This document shows, in pieces, positions 7,144-16,552 of a stretch of 16,552 nt of DNA (position 1 is its first letter; each line of letters opens with the position of its first letter). The stretch spans positions 1 through 16,552 of the forward strand of contig CAISKJ010001095.1 of assembly GCA_903885885.1 (NCBI GenBank), written 5' to 3'. Under the pieces are notes generated by a model, which searched no databases, was not told the DNA's origin, and saw only the letters and a list, made by a program, of their open reading frames with translations. Position numbers and translations under genes: made by a program. The DNA comes from an uncultured delta proteobacterium. GTDB lineage: Bacteria > Myxococcota_A > Polyangia > Polyangiales > Ga0077539.

Positions 7144-7485
7144 TGCACTGACGCGATGTTCCTCGATCGGACGGGCGGATCATCGAGCCGCGTCGTGGGC
7201 TTCGGTGGCTCGAACGGCAGCGGCGTGTTCACCTACTCCCCGCGATGCATCACAATCGCGGCGGGTCAGTCGGTGGCGTTTACCGGAGACTTTAGCGCGC
7301 ACCCGCTCTCACCCGGGTCGGGTCCGACGGCGACCGACGCGGGCACCGGGCGCAATCCCATCCCGAGGCAGGACAACAACACCGTGTCGATGGTCACGGT
7401 GGTTTTTCCGAGCGCGGGCGATTACCCGTACTTCTGCGTATCGCACTATCCGGCGGGAATGGTGGGAGTGATTCGCGTTCGGTGA
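7099..7485 (+). CDS. Cupredoxin (plastocyanin-like type-1 copper) domain, 3' part of the frameshifted gene
   Basis: This is a 128-codon open frame whose first 15 or so codons are probably out-of-frame noise. The domain begins at the TGC at 7144. It has the copper-site pattern of plastocyanin/pseudoazurin-type cupredoxins: a His in FSAHPL (residue 68), then the C-terminal loop YFCVSHYPAGM with Cys113, His116 and Met121, the complete H-C-H-M ligand set. The preceding YSPRCITIAAGQSVAFTG is the usual beta-strand entry. Such proteins shuttle single electrons in the periplasm. On its own this frame has no secretion signal, so it would be stranded in the cytoplasm; the signal lies in the adjoining frame at 7010-7143. 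The domain itself is intact, which argues that the frameshift is recent or an artefact. It is divergent from two exported ferritin-like proteins, a possible electron-transfer partnership. Confidence 0.78.
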   Translation: MQRRRSGHHDAGAQRCTDAMFLDRTGGSSSRVVGFGGSNGSGVFTYSPRCITIAAGQSVAFTGDFSAHPLSPGSGPTATDAGTGRNPIPRQDNNTVSMVTVVFPSAGDYPYFCVSHYPAGMVGVIRVR

Positions 7486-7501
7486 GATTCGCGTTCGGTG
7501 A
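7470..7501 (+). repeat. Perfect 16-bp tandem duplication over the cupredoxin stop codon
   Basis: GATTCGCGTTCGGTGA occurs twice with no gap, at 7470-7485 and 7486-7501. The first copy encodes the last four residues and the TGA stop; the second lies wholly in the 3' untranslated region. Perfect identity implies a recent slippage or misalignment event. Confidence 0.92.
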
Positions 7502-7521
7502 AACAGCTTCGACACGACGGG

Positions 7522-7557
7522 GAGCCGAAGCGCCGCATGGGCGGCTGCCTTGGGCTC
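7522..7557. terminator. Possible bidirectional terminator hairpin between convergent genes
   Basis: An outer GAGCC/GGCTC pair (7522-7526 with 7553-7557) encloses a stem of GCCGC/GCGGC with loop ATGG (7532-7545). It lies in the 88 bases between the cupredoxin stop and the convergent 691-residue gene. There is no T-tract on either strand, so intrinsic termination is uncertain. Confidence 0.25.
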
Positions 7558-7573
7558 TCGCCTATCGTGACTT

Positions 7574-9649
7574 TCAGACGCGAGCGCGGGCGTGCGGCGC
7601 GGCCGGCGACGTACCACCGGGCGGGGGTTGCTGGCCGGGCTGTTGACCGGGCGGCGGCGCGGTAAGGTTGACGAAGCGACCGATGGGCGCGGCCTTGAGC
7701 GACACATCCCAGGAGAGGTCGAAGGGCGGATCGACATTGGCGGGGATGCCATCCATCGCTGCGCCCATGTCGAGCACCTGATCGAGTTGCTCGTCGTCGA
7801 AGCCGAACTCGTGCAAGCAGAGGATGTTGGGCGAAGACACGATCGCAGCAGCCTCGTCGCCGCGGAGCGGGAGGGTGTTGTCCTGCATGCGACACGCTTG
7901 ATGGAGCGCCGCGACGAGGTGGTCGTTGATCACCACGCTCGCGACGAGGGGGCCGTACGCGAGAAGCGCGCGCTTGCCGGCCTTGTCCTGATGCAGCGAC
8001 ACGTCGACGGCGAAGATGCTGTTGGGAAGGTCTTCGGCCATGCGCTTATCGAACGTGGGGCCCTTGAGCCCAGCGCCTTCGAGCTCGTCGGCCATGGGGA
8101 TGCGCACATGGCGGTCGCACGAGATGGTCGAAAGGAGCGCGGCGTTCTTCCAGCGCTCGATCACCATCGGCTGCTTGTCGTTCGTGGCGCGCTTGAACTC
8201 TTCGAGGACGCGGTCGGGGAAGATGCGAGCGGCCACCCATGCGCGCTCACCGCAGGGGCAGAGGCGCGTCGGGTTGGCGCCCTTGGGAATGTCGTCGCAG
8301 ACGAACTTCAGTTCGCGCTTGAAGTCGGGCGAGCCCGGCGGAGCGCGGAAGGGCATCTCCATGAGGTTGATGGGGCGACCCATCGACCCGTCGGCGCGCT
8401 TCGGGTTGAGTTGCAGACCGTTCATCTGAAAGGTGATGTCGGGGCGCTCTGCGCGCGCAGCATCGACATAACGCTTGATCTCAGAGACACGAGCCATCGC
8501 CTCGCCCACGGCCGCTGCCGTGGTCTCGCCGAGGAACCAGCCGAGGTGCGCAGCGCCGAGCGCGACGATCGCCATCTCGACAGGCCAGCGGAACTCGCCT
8601 GCCGTCGCGATGACGACAGCGCCGCCCTGCTGCTCTTGCCACGCGAGGGCGTTTCGCTCGAGCTGCGCCTCGACGAGTTTGCGCACCACGGCGCGATCGA
8701 GCACGACGCCAGCGCGCAGCTCGCCCTTCGCGATCTTCTCGGCGTGCTCGTATGCCCACGCGGGGAACGAGGGCCCCTGCGGCATCGGTGCGATCTGCGG
8801 GAGGAGCGTGAGGGAGATGCCCTTCTTGCCCACCGCGGCCTCGGGCGGCAGTTCGAGCGCCTCAAGGGCCGCGACCTCGGCGATCTGCTCGTTGAGCGTG
8901 GTGTTCTCCTTCGGGCCAGCCCAGAGCCAGTAACCCTTCTCGGCCTCGACGAGCGCCTCTTCGCCCGCGGCGGCGCGCGCGAGAAGTTTGCGCCAGGTCT
9001 CGGCGAGCGTGAGTGGACGCCCGAACTGCTGCTCGATGGCGTCGTCGTCGAGGGCGGTCGACACCTCGGTCTCGACGCCGTCAAGCGGGGCGCGCAGCAC
9101 GCGGAACGAAATCGCCGCTTCGTCGGCGAAGGGTTGCGAGCCCGCTTCGGGGGAGAGGGCTTCGAGCACGAGTTCAGCGCCCGAGCCCGGCATGGCCTTG
9201 ATGAAGCGAACTCCGCACACGCGACGCGGGGTCGCCTCGGGATCGCTCACCATCTGGCCCGTGCGCTGATCGGGCTGCGGCGGGAGCACCTTCGCGCCGC
9301 AGCGACACACGCCCTTCCAGGCGGGCATGGTACGACGCGGATCCTGCGGATCGCGGCGGTTCTCGCTGGGGTCTTCGGGCGCAGGGAGGGGCGGCGGATT
9401 CTTGAAGATTTCTTCGACGAAACGCTGCAGTTCGCGCGCGTTGCGATATCGGGGCTGCCCCTGCGGACCCGCATAGGGGGGATCGGGGAACCCGAGGATC
9501 GTCGCGCCCAGAAGCCCGCACTTCGGGCATGCGCCCACCACATGAGCCGTGTCGATCGGGAGCGGCGCGCCGCGGGTGATCTGCGTGCGCTGGCCGCGTG
9601 CGCTGTCGAGAGACTTACGTACAGCCGCGGAATCAACGGTGTCAGCCAT
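7574..9649 (-). CDS. Uncharacterised 691-residue protein with two Cys clusters (possible zinc sites)
   Basis: I do not recognise the family. The protein has no signal peptide or membrane segment, so it is probably cytosolic. Numbering from the chosen start, the first Cys cluster is C41-P-K-C44-G and C115-R-C117-G, with another Cys at 145. The second is C464-P-C466-G with C511-D-R-H514; Cys451 lies nearby. These spacings suggest two zinc knuckles. Between them (about 180-420) is a mixed alpha/beta region containing LTLAETWRKLLARAAAGEEA and a helical stretch GTWLG-like around AAHLGWFLGETTAAAVGEAM. The C-terminus (about 663-691) is a disordered Pro/Gln/Gly tail. I chose the ATG at 9649 because GGAGA lies eight bases upstream; the TTG at 9664 overlaps that site. 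It is flanked by surface lipoproteins on one side and the convergent cupredoxin on the other, and seems monocistronic. A long inverted repeat lies 57 bases upstream. Confidence 0.83.
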   Translation of the reverse strand: MADTVDSAAVRKSLDSARGQRTQITRGAPLPIDTAHVVGACPKCGLLGATILGFPDPPYAGPQGQPRYRNARELQRFVEEIFKNPPPLPAPEDPSENRRDPQDPRRTMPAWKGVCRCGAKVLPPQPDQRTGQMVSDPEATPRRVCGVRFIKAMPGSGAELVLEALSPEAGSQPFADEAAISFRVLRAPLDGVETEVSTALDDDAIEQQFGRPLTLAETWRKLLARAAAGEEALVEAEKGYWLWAGPKENTTLNEQIAEVAALEALELPPEAAVGKKGISLTLLPQIAPMPQGPSFPAWAYEHAEKIAKGELRAGVVLDRAVVRKLVEAQLERNALAWQEQQGGAVVIATAGEFRWPVEMAIVALGAAHLGWFLGETTAAAVGEAMARVSEIKRYVDAARAERPDITFQMNGLQLNPKRADGSMGRPINLMEMPFRAPPGSPDFKRELKFVCDDIPKGANPTRLCPCGERAWVAARIFPDRVLEEFKRATNDKQPMVIERWKNAALLSTISCDRHVRIPMADELEGAGLKGPTFDKRMAEDLPNSIFAVDVSLHQDKAGKRALLAYGPLVASVVINDHLVAALHQACRMQDNTLPLRGDEAAAIVSSPNILCLHEFGFDDEQLDQVLDMGAAMDGIPANVDPPFDLSWDVSLKAAPIGRFVNLTAPPPGQQPGQQPPPGGTSPAAPHARARV

Positions 9650-9706
9650 CGAAGACATCTCCAATTACCAGTGGGGAAACCAACAGGGCCGCGGACGATA
9701 CAGGTT

Positions 9707-9753
9707 TTCGCGTGGTGGCGCGAGCCCCGATCGGGACCGTGGCACCACGCGAA
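9707..9753. promoter_or_regulatory. Perfect 11-bp inverted repeat with an inner palindrome, upstream of the 691-residue gene
   Basis: TTCGCGTGGTG (9707-9717) and CACCACGCGAA (9743-9753) are exact reverse complements separated by 25 bases. That spacer contains the 10-bp palindrome CCCGATCGGG (9726-9735). It sits 74 bases past the stop of the Cys-repeat lipoprotein and 57 bases before the start of the next minus-strand gene. On the minus strand it is followed by AAAA rather than U residues, so it is not a standard terminator. An operator or a structured leader fits better. Confidence 0.55.
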
Positions 9754-9827
9754 GCGCGCCGCGCGATCGATGTTTGGGAGAGGGGGGATGAAGAGGCGAG
9801 CTGTCCGACGCGGCGTGGGGGGCGCGC

Positions 9828-10871
9828 TCAGTTGCTGCGGCAGACGCCGTCGACGCAGGCCTGAGCGGCTGCGCACTCGGTAGCGCTGCCGCAGTTCGAC
9901 AGCACCTCGTTGTTGGTCTGACAGAAACTCTGACTCGTACCCAGATACCGGATGGGGGCACAGTTGCGGTACTGCACGTCAGTGCGCAGGCACTCGTCGG
10001 CGCTGGCGCACGGGCGGCGGCACACGCCGTCGAGGCAACGACTGGGCGCGGCGCACTGCGAGTCATTGGTGCAGAAGGGCTGGCGGCGGGTGTCGGCGAC
10101 GCACACGCCGTCGTTGCAGAAACGGCCCGTGCCGCACTCGGTGTTGGAGCTGCAGCGCGTGAGGCACGAGGCGTTCACACAGCGGCGGCCCGTGCCGCAG
10201 TCAGCATCATGGACGCACTCGTTGGAGGGCGCGTCGGCGCAGACACCGTCGGCTCCGCAGCGCTGGCCCGCCGGGCATGGCGTCGTGGCCGAGCACGCCG
10301 CGCGGCACTGTTGATTGACGCAAACGCGCCCGGTGCCGCACTGCGAGTTGAAGCGGCAGGTGTCTGCCGGGGCGGTGCAAATGCCGCCGATGCAGGTCTG
10401 GCCGTTCATGCACTGGTCGTTGCTCGAACAGGGACAGCTTGACGAGGCGCTCGTGCAGACGGGTCGAGAGCACGCGCCGTCGATGCAGAGCGCGCCACCC
10501 GAGCACTCCGCATTCGTGCGGCACGCGCCGGGATTTCGCGTGGGAGTTCGTTCAGTCGGCGCGACGCACATGCCCCGCGTCGTGCCCGCGGCGCCGCGGC
10601 AAACCCAGCCCTGAGCGCAGTCGGCGTCGCTCGCGCAGGAGACCGCGCAGCCAACGTCGGTGCACACCTGATTGGCCGTGCACTGATAGTCGCCGTTGCA
10701 GGTGGGGCGTGTGGGGGGCGTTACCGCACGGCAGCCCACTCCATCGCAGTAGTAGCAGCCGTTTGCGTCGCAGTAGTAGTCGTCGCTGGAACAGCCCAAC
10801 GCACCAGCCACCAGAGCCACGGAGCTGAGAGCAAGGGCCTTCATGGTGTTGGGAATCGAACGCATGCGCAT
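9828..10871 (-). CDS. Dickkopf/EB-like cysteine-repeat lipoprotein
   Basis: The 347-residue precursor has the signal MKALALSSVALVAGALGC with lipidation at Cys27. A short Tyr/Cys-rich start (DDYYCDANGCYYCDG) and a Thr/Pro linker come first. From about residue 58 to 344 there are roughly ten units of the form C-x4-5-C-x2-G-x2-C-x3-4-C, such as CRFNSQCGTGRVCVNQQC and CVHDADCGTGRRCVNASC. These resemble Dickkopf N-terminal or EB-type disulfide modules, which are common in myxobacterial surface lipoproteins; the role is structural or adhesive by inference. Three candidate starts cluster together (10877, 10871, 10865). GGAGG at 10880-10884 is two, eight and fourteen bases away respectively, so 10871 is preferred. 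The gene is divergent from the small lipoprotein at 11058 across a dyad-rich region. Confidence 0.86.
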   Translation of the reverse strand: MRMRSIPNTMKALALSSVALVAGALGCSSDDYYCDANGCYYCDGVGCRAVTPPTRPTCNGDYQCTANQVCTDVGCAVSCASDADCAQGWVCRGAAGTTRGMCVAPTERTPTRNPGACRTNAECSGGALCIDGACSRPVCTSASSSCPCSSNDQCMNGQTCIGGICTAPADTCRFNSQCGTGRVCVNQQCRAACSATTPCPAGQRCGADGVCADAPSNECVHDADCGTGRRCVNASCLTRCSSNTECGTGRFCNDGVCVADTRRQPFCTNDSQCAAPSRCLDGVCRRPCASADECLRTDVQYRNCAPIRYLGTSQSFCQTNNEVLSNCGSATECAAAQACVDGVCRSN

Positions 10872-10924
10872 GGTCATCGCCTCCGACGTGGTCACGAACG
10901 CGTCCTGTATGGCAGAACCGTGCC

Positions 10925-11002
10925 ACGTATGTACATCACGTCGCCATCGCCGGGCGCCCGGTTTCATCTACAGTGATAACACCGTAGTGAACGAGCCTTC
11001 AC
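10925..11002. promoter_or_regulatory. Cluster of four dyad symmetries in a divergent intergenic region
   Basis: Within 78 bases there are four dyads. ACGTATGT/ACAT-c-ACGT (10925-10941) has one extra base in the right arm. CCGGGCGCCCGG (10950-10961) is a perfect 12-bp palindrome. CTACAGTG-ATAA-CACCGTAG (10968-10987) has 8-bp arms with one mismatch. GTGAA-N6-TTCAC (10987-11002) has exact 5-bp arms. All lie between the divergent starts at 10871(-) and 11058(+). The AT-rich 20-bp dyad looks most like a MarR/TetR-type operator; this is inference from shape only. Confidence 0.45.
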
Positions 11003-11057
11003 AGCGCTCTCGTGAACCGCGACAGCGGCGCTCGACGCGAGCTAGGATCGATGTTCT

Positions 11058-11705
11058 GTGAGACGGGCGCTTGGAGTGTTTGTTTGCATTCTCTCCGCGT
11101 GCGGTGCGAGCGGGGGCGTCGGTTCGCCGCGAACGGCGCTGGCCCGCTTCGCAGAGTCGGCCGGGCGCGATGATGCTGTGGGGCTCCGCGAGATGCTGCC
11201 ACTGAGGCTTCAGCGTGCTGAGAGCATCGAGGCGCTGCAAGCCCGGCTCGCCGACGATCGCCTCGAGGTGCGGGAGCTTGGCGCCGCGGTGAGCGCGGCG
11301 CTCTCGCAGCAACGCCTTGCGCGCGTTGAAGTTGTGCTGCGAACAAACGGCGCGGTGGCTGTGGAAGAGAGCGTCGATGGCTGGCGCGTCGTGGATCCTG
11401 GCGTGGCGCTGACCACCAATGCGTCGGTCGAAGGCGTGGTTGGAGCGCGCGCAGCGTTGCACGCGCTTCACAACTTGCTGCGACGAAATGGCGCGGGTGC
11501 GTGGGTCCGGGTGCTCTCGTCGCGTGCGTTGGGCAACGTGTCCGCCGACCTTGCGTCGCTGATCGAAGGGACGGAAGACCCTGCGGCCCTCGAGTACACA
11601 AGTTCGCCGTCGATGGTTCGATTTCGGTTGCCTGACGGGCGTGAAGTCGTGACGGTGTTTGAGGGCGGCGCGTGGCGCGTCGACGCTGTGCGAGATGCCG
11701 ATTAG
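11058..11705 (+). CDS. Small hypothetical lipoprotein
   Basis: The 215-residue protein starts at a GTG with AGGA (11044-11047) ten bases upstream. MRRALGVFVCILSACGASGG is a very short type-II signal with the lipobox LSAC, lipidated at Cys15. The mature part begins TALARFAESAGRDDAVGLRE, the pattern seen at the start of small cystatin/NTF2-like folds, and ends with strands (MVRFRLPDGREVVTVFEGGA) consistent with an alpha-plus-beta cone. That fold assignment is tentative. It has one Cys outside the lipobox-proximal signal region at most, unlike its Cys-rich neighbours. It is divergent from the Dickkopf-like lipoprotein and converges with the large Stig1-like lipoprotein across 87 bases that hold a strong hairpin. 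Confidence 0.8.
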   Translation: MRRALGVFVCILSACGASGGVGSPRTALARFAESAGRDDAVGLREMLPLRLQRAESIEALQARLADDRLEVRELGAAVSAALSQQRLARVEVVLRTNGAVAVEESVDGWRVVDPGVALTTNASVEGVVGARAALHALHNLLRRNGAGAWVRVLSSRALGNVSADLASLIEGTEDPAALEYTSSPSMVRFRLPDGREVVTVFEGGAWRVDAVRDAD

Positions 11706-11748
11706 GCGTCGCGAACGGAGCGATCTGCAGCTCTGTACTAGAGGGGTC

Positions 11749-11781
11749 AGGCCGCGGCGCTCACGCGAGCGCCGCCGGCCT
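11749..11781. terminator. Very strong GC hairpin between convergent genes (bidirectional terminator candidate)
   Basis: AGGCC-GCGGCGCTC (11749-11762), loop ACGC (11763-11766), then GAGCGCCGC (11767-11775), one bulged C (11776) and GGCCT (11777-11781). That is 14 base pairs with one bulge. It lies between the stops of the small lipoprotein (11705, plus) and the Stig1-like lipoprotein (11793, minus). No T-tract follows on either strand, as is common for high-GC terminators. Confidence 0.6.
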
Positions 11782-11792
11782 CTCGTGGGCGC

Positions 11793-15218
<3,426 letters not shown>

Positions 15219-15400
15219 TCGTTTCGCTGCTCCTTCTCTCGTGCCAGACCCCGACCCCCGACCGCGAGTGACTGCGAGGGAGGCCAGCGTGGCGCTTTCT
15301 GGTGGAGCCTTTGCTCCCAAAACCAAGGGCCACGCAAGCCCCTCTCTCGCGTTCTCACCGGTACGGCGGGTGCGGTATGTTCGCGCTGCGCGCCGTTCGT

Positions 15401-16468
15401 TCAGGGATTCGTGGGCAGCAACAGCACGACCTCGACGCGGTCATCGCGCGCCCCGTTGCCTGCCGCCCCGTGAAGCCCCTGCGCCTGCACGCGATCTTGT
15501 GCGACCCCACCGCGTCGCAGCGCCTCGGCGAGCGCTGCGCCCTGTGCGGTCGCGAGCGCCTCGGCGGGCCCCCGGGCGGCGCCGCCGACGAACACCTCGA
15601 CCCGCACCCGCGCGTCGGCGTGTGCCCGGATCACCCGCGCGAGCGTCTCGACCCGCTGCCGCGACGTGGCCCCGAGCCGCGGACCGTCGAAGAGCCCGCG
15701 CATCACCGCGATGACCCCGCGCGCGTCGCGCCGCGGATCGAAGCCCCCCGCGTCGGAGAGCGCCGCCTCGAGCGTCGCCCCGTCGGTCGCCCCCTCTGCC
15801 CCAGCCGCGCCGCGCGCCGACTGCACCAGGCGCTCGGCAGCAGCGTACGCGCTGCCCGCCGCGAGGAGCGCCGCGTTCGCGTCGGCCCCGCCGGCCGCGC
15901 GCTCGGCGGCCGCGATGCGCTCACGGCCCTCGATCACACGCGGGGCCTCGGCGCCCAACATCACCGCCGCGGCGACGAAGAGGCTCGCCTGCTGGCGCAG
16001 CTCGGCCGCCGCCGCTTGCCGTTCGGGGGCCGCCACCTGCGCGGGCGAGCCCGCTGCATGGCGCGCCCTCACCGCCGCGCGGCGTGCGTCGAGCGTGCGG
16101 GCCACTTCGGATTGGAGCTCGTGCGCCTCTTGCTCGATGCGGGCGACGTCGGCGTCGATCTCGCTGCGCTCACGCTCGGCCGCCTCGATGCGACGCCGCG
16201 CGGCCGCGAGGCTCGCCACGCTCTGCGCGCGTTCGAACGCGAGGCGCGCGTCGAGCGCAAGCGCGTCGATGCTGCCTTCGGCCTCGCGGGCCTCTCTCGC
16301 GCGCTGCACCGCTGCGGACGCCTCGGCAAATGCATCGGGCGCGTCGCGCGCGACCTCGCGCGCCGCGGGTGACGACATCATTCGCTCGAGGTCGCTCACC
16401 GCGGGCGCCACGAGCGGACGCCCCGCGCACCCGAGGAGCGCCGCCATGACGACGATCGCGCGCCTCAT
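15401..16468 (-). CDS. DUF4398-like coiled-coil lipoprotein with degenerate OmpA-like C-terminus
   Basis: The 355-residue precursor starts MRRAIVVMAALLGCAGRP, lipidated at Cys14. Residues about 35-90 (ARDAPDAFAEASAAVQRARE and onward) look like the DUF4398 helical domain. Residues 90-220 are an Ala/Glu/Arg-rich coiled coil. Residues 252-352 follow the OmpA C-terminal layout: LFDGPRLGATSRQRVETLAR, then DARVRVEVFVGG, GVAQDRVQAQGL and DDRVEVVLLL. The peptidoglycan-binding Asp (normally in HTD-x-x-G) is replaced in VFVGGAA, and the Arg of the LS-x-RRA helix is missing in TAQGAALA, so diaminopimelate binding is probably lost. It may be an envelope scaffold. Its ATG overlaps the stop of the preceding gene (ATGA), so translation is coupled. 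Confidence 0.8.
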   Translation of the reverse strand: MRRAIVVMAALLGCAGRPLVAPAVSDLERMMSSPAAREVARDAPDAFAEASAAVQRAREAREAEGSIDALALDARLAFERAQSVASLAAARRRIEAAERERSEIDADVARIEQEAHELQSEVARTLDARRAAVRARHAAGSPAQVAAPERQAAAAELRQQASLFVAAAVMLGAEAPRVIEGRERIAAAERAAGGADANAALLAAGSAYAAAERLVQSARGAAGAEGATDGATLEAALSDAGGFDPRRDARGVIAVMRGLFDGPRLGATSRQRVETLARVIRAHADARVRVEVFVGGAARGPAEALATAQGAALAEALRRGGVAQDRVQAQGLHGAAGNGARDDRVEVVLLLPTNP

Positions 16469-16552
16469 CGCGCCGCCTCGACCGCGGCATCGGCGGCGCG
16501 CGCGGCATCGACGTCGGGCGGAGGGAGGGCGTAGGTCGACACCGCCTCGCCG
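16465..16552 (-). CDS. C-terminal end of an upstream gene, coupled to the DUF4398-like gene
   Basis: Only 28 sense codons and a TGA (16465-16467) lie inside the window; the frame is open to the window edge. The tail reads STYALPPPDVDAARAADAAV, then EAAR at the stop. It is Ala-rich and helical, like the DUF4398-type helix of its neighbour. The four-base ATGA overlap with the next gene and the G/C-rich third codon positions argue that it is real coding sequence. Paired DUF4398 genes are common in this setting, so it could be a second member, but the fragment is too short to prove it. Confidence 0.6.
   Translation of the reverse strand, partial: GEAVSTYALPPPDVDAARAADAAVEAAR

Noticed and set aside
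7136..7150. Programmed ribosomal frameshifting as the explanation for the split cupredoxin
   Set aside because: No X-XXY-YYZ slippery heptamer or obvious downstream pseudoknot at the junction; a lost base is simpler.
7592..9883. A 763-codon plus-strand open frame antisense to the 691-residue gene
   Set aside because: It is Arg/His/Gly/Ala-rich with no domain and no ribosome site, as expected for antisense of a gene with G/C third positions. The minus frame has a proper start, a ribosome site and Cys motifs.
15303..15316. GGAGC-CTTT-GCTCC stem-loop upstream of the Stig1-like gene
   Set aside because: Only five base pairs with no T-tract and no extension; too weak to call a terminator or operator.

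Overview
The window is about 70% GC, and its genes show strong G/C preference at third codon positions, so long antisense ORFs appear throughout. It carries many lipoproteins, including Cys-rich repeat proteins of the kind common in Myxococcota (Polyangia/Sandaracinaceae-like deltaproteobacterial lineages). I infer a myxobacterium-type chromosome. I see no rRNA, tRNA, IS element, CRISPR array or phage structural gene.

Layout, left to right. (1) 1-1561: a LysR-type regulator, cut by the window start, diverges from a TSUP/TauE-SafE-type membrane exporter. (2) 1563-5039: two divergent lipoproteins, one Cys-rich with an Asp/Pro-rich linker and one large helical TPR-type. Each converges almost stop-to-stop on its outer neighbour. 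(3) 5040-7501: a probable extracytoplasmic metal/redox locus. On the minus strand are two paralogous ferritin-like proteins with twin-arginine signals, one lipidated and one not, followed by a two-CBS-domain protein. Divergent from them is a cupredoxin (type-1 copper) lipoprotein whose reading frame is broken by an apparent one-base loss and whose 3' end carries a 16-bp tandem duplication. (4) 7574-9649: a 691-residue protein I cannot assign, with two Cys clusters resembling zinc-binding knuckles and a long inverted repeat upstream. (5) 9828-15218: a surface-protein block with a Dickkopf/EB-like Cys-repeat lipoprotein, a small divergent lipoprotein, and a 1141-residue lipoprotein with twelve 8-Cys Stig1-like repeats and two copies of a large C-terminal module. 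(6) 15401-16552: a DUF4398-like coiled-coil lipoprotein with a degenerate OmpA-like C-terminus, translationally coupled (ATGA overlap) to an upstream gene cut by the window end.

Eight proteins have a lipobox after a signal peptide: those starting at 2651(-), 2844(+), 6194(-), 7010(+, frameshifted), 10871(-), 11058(+), 15218(-) and 16468(-). The window is therefore mostly cell-envelope biology. The best candidate for a coherent system is the ferritin-like pair with the divergent cupredoxin: two exported putative di-iron proteins beside an exported copper electron carrier. The best candidates for undescribed biology are the 691-residue protein and the dyad-rich intergenic region at 10925-11002. 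Functions beyond family level are inference.
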